A program made the position numbers and the translations under genes. Positions 20,588-24,532 of a stretch of 24,532 nt of DNA are shown piece after piece. The DNA lies in contig LSSL01000096.1 in NCBI GenBank assembly GCA_001953115.1, positions 1 to 24,532 of the forward strand, read 5' to 3'. The notes under the pieces are model-generated. The model was given only the letters and a program-made list of their open reading frames with translations, made no database searches and was not told the origin of the DNA. The stretch's first letter is position 1. Each line of letters starts with the position of its first letter. This stretch comes from Smittium mucronatum (lineage: Eukaryota > Kickxellomycota > Harpellomycetes > Harpellales > Legeriomycetaceae).

Positions 20588-21498
20588 GGTTAAAAAATTA
20601 AATCAAATCAAATTTGATTGAAAAAATTCAAATTAAGTAAATTTGAATCAAATCGTATTAATAAAAAACATTAGTTAGTTTATGTATCAAATTAAGTAAA
20701 AAAAAATCAATTTAAGTACACATGGGAAAATTTTAAATCAGATTAAGTACAAATATTTTTAACCCTTCCAGATCAAAAATCTTACCTAATCCGATTTGCA
20801 TCTTATAAAAATTTTAATTGTCCCAATTACTTGATTCATACAATATATATTAAATATTATTTCTTTATAGATAGCATTAAATAGAAAATAAAAGCTATTT
20901 TATTCCCGCCGGTTTTGAAAGGGTTAAAATTGATAGAATAAATGAAATAAAGAATACCTAAAAATAAAATTTATGCAAGATTACACGTTTTTAACACTAA
21001 AAATTTTTCTATAATAACACAGAAGTGGATAAAATTACCTCTTTTAATAGAATTTTAGGAATTAAAATCGAAAATTCTAAATGATTTTATAAATTGGAAA
21101 ATAAAATTATGCCCAGGATGATATCAAATAACCCCAAAAACCCTAAAAGTTTTAAAAAACTGAAAATTTTTATTTTAGTTTTGAAGAAATACATCAGTTT
21201 TATGGGGTTCAAATTTCGTCGAGTTTCATGGGTATAACTTCGCATGAGCAATGGGTAATTATATCTTTTTTTATTTTAATTAGTCAATATAGATTATTTT
21301 TTTATTCAAAATGGAGCATCCTTTAAACATTTTTTTACCTAATCTGATTTAAAATTTATTCATTTATACCTAAATTGATTTTTTTTTACTTAATTTGACG
21401 CACCAATTAACTTTTGATTTTTATTAACACAATTTGATTAAGATTTACTTCATTTTTTTTCTTTCAATCTAATTTGATTCGTTTTTACAATTTAATCC
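20588..21498. mobile_element. foldback/MITE-like element with about 170-bp inverted arms
   Basis: The arms at about 20588-20757 and 21331-21498 are inverted copies. They include a perfect 28-bp match (20687-20714 versus 21371-21398: tcaaattaagta, then eight A, then tcaattta) and a perfect 18-bp match (aaattttaaatcagatta, 20728-20745 versus 21340-21357). Further collinear words occur towards the ends (gtaaat-t-aatcaaat-gt-ttaataaaaa, gattgaaa). The 573-bp interior has no ORF. It holds a few GC-richer patches (cccgccggttttgaaaggg at about 20905; gcatgagcaatgggtaa at about 21242). Non-autonomous DNA transposon or foldback is the best category. Exact termini and target duplications could not be fixed. 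Confidence 0.7.
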
Positions 21499-22492
21499 TT
21501 TTTATATCACATACATGTTTCTTTAATAACTTTAACACAATAATATATTTTTAAGCTAGAGTTTTATAAATCTTTAACAAAATCTTATTAATAAATATTA
21601 TATTATAAAAATTGTGCTATTTTAAAATTTTTAAATTGGATAGAAATAATAAAAAATTGAAAAGATGTACTTCAAAAAAATTACAGATTTTCTGCTGGGA
21701 TTTTTTATATGTATGTAAATTAGAAAATAATAATTCAATCTTGGGGTGTGAAATTTTCGATATCGATATTTTTTTTACGATAATATACTCACGCAATCCA
21801 TACACATTATAATTTATTATTGAGATAAAATGTTCTAATTTTATACTTTTTTATCGCTATATTGATAAAATTAAAATTTTCTAAAGGTATTTTTATTTTA
21901 TGTATTCCGTAAAAAAAAATTTCCAATATATTTAAAAATATTTTCAGAATTTTCACATACCAATAAAACATTTCTATTTTTATATTACTATTTAGAATTA
22001 GTATTTCATTACATGAATACTAATATATAGCTCGTGAAAGTAATTTTTTTGTAAATGAGTTTTAAAATAAACTAATAATTATTTTTCTTAAATATATCCA
22101 CATATAATATACTGTTTTCTTTTTCCAATTTACCACTGTTATATTTTAAAATTAAATTGATTATTTTTCATGTATTTTACAATCCTAGAAATTTTAATTT
22201 TAAAAAAGTTAAAACTGATACTGTTAAATTTGTCAAAGCTTTAAAATTGGTAAAAATTATTATATTTCTTTTTTTTAATTATTTTTAATCAAATGATCAT
22301 TTTATACTAAAAACCAAAATAATCAAATACCAAGAAAAAACCTCCATTCAAGGCTAATTTTCTTGTTTTTTATTTTCAAACTCGAGTTTTTCAGCGATCA
22401 GTTTATTTTTAAAAATAAAATTCTAACAACGTTACAATTCAGTTATACGAAAATGGAATAATTCCCTTGAAAATATAATGTGAAAAGAGGTT

Positions 22493-22510
22493 TATATATA
22501 TATATATATA
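22493..22510. repeat. (TA)9 microsatellite
   Basis: Nine perfect TA units in the AT-rich desert, preceded by agaggtt. No associated gene. Confidence 0.95.
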
Positions 22511-23376
22511 TTGATATATTAGTGTTAAATATTAAATAATTTCGATGAACAATTATTTCGGCTCTTTTTTATAAAACATGTCAAATATAGCTAAATATAA
22601 TTAGCATTCGAATTAAAAAAAAAAAAAATTAATTTTAATTTTAATTTGATTCTATTTTTAATTCTATTTAAATCATTACACAATTTTTTTGAATTTTTTT
22701 AAATATTTCTTCCTATTTTTAATGGGATAAATGAAATATATTACTACTTTTTTTAATTTTTTTTTTAAGAAAAGTACCTCTCAGGATAATTATTGTATAA
22801 GATTTAAAATTTATTTGATTTCTAAATGGTATTGAAAAATTAGTATTTCCTAAATAAATTTTATAATTTATATATTTTGATAAAGTCAATATATTAATGT
22901 ATGTTTTAATATTGGCTATATACAACAGAAATATTCGGTATTGAAAATATACTTTTTTTTTGAAAATTTGATTGTATTACGCATATATTCAAGTATTTCT
23001 CATCATTATTTAGGGTTTATCGGATTAAATGCTTTTAATTACAGAATTTTTTGCTAATTTCGAAAAACTAAAACTAAAAAATATCCATAAAAAAATGTAT
23101 TAAGTAATTAAAAAATTATTTCTTCTAGAATATAAGAGCATTATTTCCAAAATTTCTTTTAAGAAAAATATTCATTTCTATAATTTCCAAAAAAATAAAA
23201 TATTTCGCAAAAAAAGATTTTTATAAACCCATTTTTTGTTTAAGTTTTAGACTAGCACATTTCTACTGGATTTTGCGACCAAATTTTATAATTATTTTAA
23301 AGCAAATGAATTAAAAAAGCCCTTATATATTTATATATATAAATAAACAAGAAAAATAAAAATACAATAATTTTGT

Positions 23377-23396
23377 TTATTATTATTATTATTATT
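23377..23396. repeat. (TTA)6 microsatellite
   Basis: Six perfect TTA units plus TT. A GAT-rich stretch (gatgatgat) follows at about 23404. No associated gene. Confidence 0.95.
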
Positions 23397-24254
23397 TGAG
23401 ATCTGATGATGATAATTTGTTTGAATTTATGATATGATTAATAGAGTTTTTATTGAGTTTTATTGAGTTTTAAAAAAATTATAGTATGGATAATAGTAAA
23501 TGAAATTTAAACGTGAGTAGAAAATATTCCGGCCTAAATTAGAATATTGAAATATATCAATAAAGTGATTTTACACATTTCTAAATATTAAAAATTAAAA
23601 TTCGAAAAATTGGCTAATTATTGGAATTTAATAGTGAAGTTTGGTAATTTGAGAAATTTTATGTATGTGAGTTTAGAAAAAATCGTCAATTTTTTTAAAA
23701 AACAACAACAAATTTCGAAAATATTAAGAAAAGAAAATTATCATAAATATTTATAGTTTAATAAACCAAAAAAACTTCAGAGATTGTGGAAATAGATGAA
23801 GAAATAAATAACAAAAAAAAAGTGTTTGAATTTTACAAAAATCAAAAAACGGAATAAAAATATCCCAAAAAATTATTAGAGAAAATTTTTTTTCTTAGTA
23901 TATGTTGAGTGAAAAAAATTTTAAATAAAAAAATCCATTTTTTAAAGTTAAATTTGACACTTCATATTTCATATTTTTTTTAATTATTATACGAAATTAT
24001 TTCAACTTACTAATTTAAAAAATACTTACAAATTAAATTTTAACTCAATAATTAATAAAGCGATTTTTTTTTTTTTTTATCACGGAATTTTATTGTAAGA
24101 TAACGTCATTAAAAACTATACTAAAAAAATTTGAAAAAAAGAAAAAGACTATTATCCTAACTACAATAAGCTCCTCTGCCGGACTACCGGCTGCGTACCT
24201 ACGGGATAAGGGTTCAATCTACCAACCGAAAGACCCCCCCCCTGGCATTGCTTC

Positions 24255-24356
24255 AAGTAGGCTGGATGACTGAGATTACGTGCAGTCATGAATTAAGCTC
24301 TTTGTCAATGAACAACAGTTCATTGAATCTACTGAGCTCCTAGTCAGAGCCTACTT
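24255..24356 (-). promoter_or_regulatory. nested stem-loop in the LINE 3' UTR
   Basis: There are four nested helices. A 9-bp outer stem is AAGTAGGCT (24255-24263) with AGCCTACTT (24348-24356). A 5-bp stem is TGACT (24267-24271) with AGTCA (24342-24346). A 5-bp stem is AGCTC (24296-24300) with GAGCT (24334-24338). An 8-bp apical stem is CAATGAAC (24306-24313) with GTTCATTG (24318-24325) over a 4-nt loop. An alternative AGTCA at 24284-24288 could compete for TGACT. In some LINEs a 3' UTR stem-loop is recognised by the reverse transcriptase, and a similar role is inferred here. The element RNA is the complement of the bases quoted. Confidence 0.7.
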
Positions 24357-24382
24357 CTAACAGGATTAATAAAATTAGGCTC

Positions 24383-24532
24383 CTACCCAAACGTGGGTTT
24401 GATCGACACGGCTTTCCTACAAATAGCTGTTAGACGCTGAGATCCGTCTGACTGTCGAACACTGGACTTGTGCACTAGACTATGTCTCAGCTGTGCTAAA
24501 CGATCGGTTCCTCCTGTTTCTAGATGGTTCTC
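24383..24532 (-). CDS. C-terminal 49 codons of a LINE ORF (partial)
   Basis: Open from the window edge to TAG at 24385-24383. The piece starts ENHLETGGTDRLAQLRHS and ends KAVSIKPTFG. Composition is balanced and charged, quite unlike chance frames in this window. I cannot see any catalytic motif. The assignment as the end of the LINE polyprotein (usually the C-terminus of the reverse-transcriptase ORF) rests on position immediately before a structured 3' UTR, AATAAA and poly(A) tail. The start and the bulk of the protein are outside the window, so whether it is intact is unknown. Confidence 0.65.
   Translation of the reverse strand, partial: ENHLETGGTDRLAQLRHSLVHKSSVRQSDGSQRLTAICRKAVSIKPTFG

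Larger units (their letters stand above)
21499..24063. other. AT-rich gene desert, right block
   Basis: No supported gene. The longest open frames (about 60-70 codons near 21.6-21.8 kb and 22.7-22.9 kb) lack ATG starts, have extreme Ile/Lys/Asn/Phe content and are expected by chance. The simple repeats it contains are listed separately. A 10-bp duplication (tattgagttt twice) lies at 23451-23470. The segment ends abruptly at the poly(A) tail of the LINE. Confidence 0.75.
24064..24532 (-). mobile_element. 3' end of a LINE-type (non-LTR) retrotransposon, running off the window
   Basis: On the minus strand the element reads: end of an ORF (24532-24383), 3' UTR (24382-24079) and poly(A) tail (15 T on plus, 24064-24078). 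A perfect AATAAA (plus-strand tttatt, 24089-24094) lies 10 nt before the tail. GC content rises sharply at about 24150, marking element sequence against AT-rich host DNA. The 36 bases 24078-24113 recur at 5180-5215 in a truncated copy with a target-site duplication, which shows the family moves by target-primed reverse transcription. No LTR is seen. The 5' part, with the expected endonuclease/reverse transcriptase domains, lies beyond the window, so the clade cannot be named. The UTR also has a GCCGG-acta-CCGGC hairpin (24178-24191) and a C9 run (24234-24242). Confidence 0.88.

Noticed and set aside
20588..21498. CRISPR array or bacterial attachment-site reading of the repeats
   Set aside because: The repeats are two inverted arms rather than regularly spaced direct repeats, and the context is eukaryotic.
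21612..21812. Overlapping frames on both strands at 21.6-21.8 kb, and 22719-22925 minus
   Set aside because: No ATG start, extreme Ile/Lys/Asn/Phe content and no similarity. The lengths are expected by chance in AT-rich DNA.
6400..24060. Repeat-induced point mutation (RIP) as the cause of the AT-rich desert
   Set aside because: RIP gives an excess of TpA and acts on duplicated sequence. By eye the block is dominated by A-runs and T-runs (AA/TT) and mostly lacks recognisable duplicates. Dinucleotide counts would be needed to decide.
5767..24063. Mitochondrial or plastid origin of the AT-rich block
   Set aside because: No organellar protein genes or rRNAs are seen. The one tRNA has Pol III boxes, a TTTT stop and a eukaryotic nuclear tRNA-Glu sequence, and the block is contiguous with a nuclear gene.
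24160..24250. tRNA-like gene or tRNA-derived SINE, from the word ggttcaatctacc
   Set aside because: Only a B-box-like word is present, with no cloverleaf on either strand. The position inside a LINE 3' UTR explains it better.

Overview
This window is eukaryotic nuclear DNA, most likely from a fungus, though the sequence alone does not place the species. The support is a spliced protein gene with a short (59 nt) GT-AG intron, an RNA polymerase III tRNA gene with internal A and B boxes, the poly(A)-tailed 3' end of a LINE-type retrotransposon, and an extremely AT-rich intergenic background. No bacterial operon, CRISPR array or rRNA is visible.

Layout. Positions 1-4424 hold the one substantial protein gene, on the minus strand. 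It is a Pta1/symplekin-like scaffold of the mRNA 3'-end cleavage and polyadenylation machinery (about 1,200 residues), with its 5' end at 4424 and an unresolved 3' end in the first 830 bases. Only 56 bp separate it from a small divergent plus-strand reading frame at 4481, which is spliced or decaying. Positions 4835-5770 are repeat-derived. A long imperfect inverted repeat (about 5130-5766) carries in its left arm a 51-bp, severely 5'-truncated LINE tail bounded by a perfect 13-bp target-site duplication.

From about 5.8 kb to 24.1 kb the window is an A/T desert full of homopolymer runs, with no convincing protein gene. It contains one intact tRNA-Glu(CTC) gene at 13328-13399, a second foldback element at 20588-21498 with a probable diverged half-copy near 7.7 kb, a small G/C-rich patch at 20.5 kb, simple repeats, and a perfect 17-bp hairpin at 14.7 kb. 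An assembly gap (431 N) is flanked by identical 266-bp copies of the tRNA's 3' flank. This is best read as two overlapping contigs that were not merged.

At 24.06-24.53 kb the composition switches sharply to near-balanced GC. This is the 3' end of a minus-strand LINE: the last 49 codons of an ORF, a roughly 300-nt 3' UTR with an elaborate nested stem-loop, an AATAAA signal and a poly(A) tail. Its terminal 35-36 bases are identical to the truncated insertion at 5.2 kb, so one retroelement family links the two ends of the window. The main biological interest is the retroelement/foldback nesting, the structured LINE 3' UTR, the charged-helix insertion in the Pta1 homologue, and the nature of the AT-rich desert. 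I see no clearly new defence or enzymatic system.
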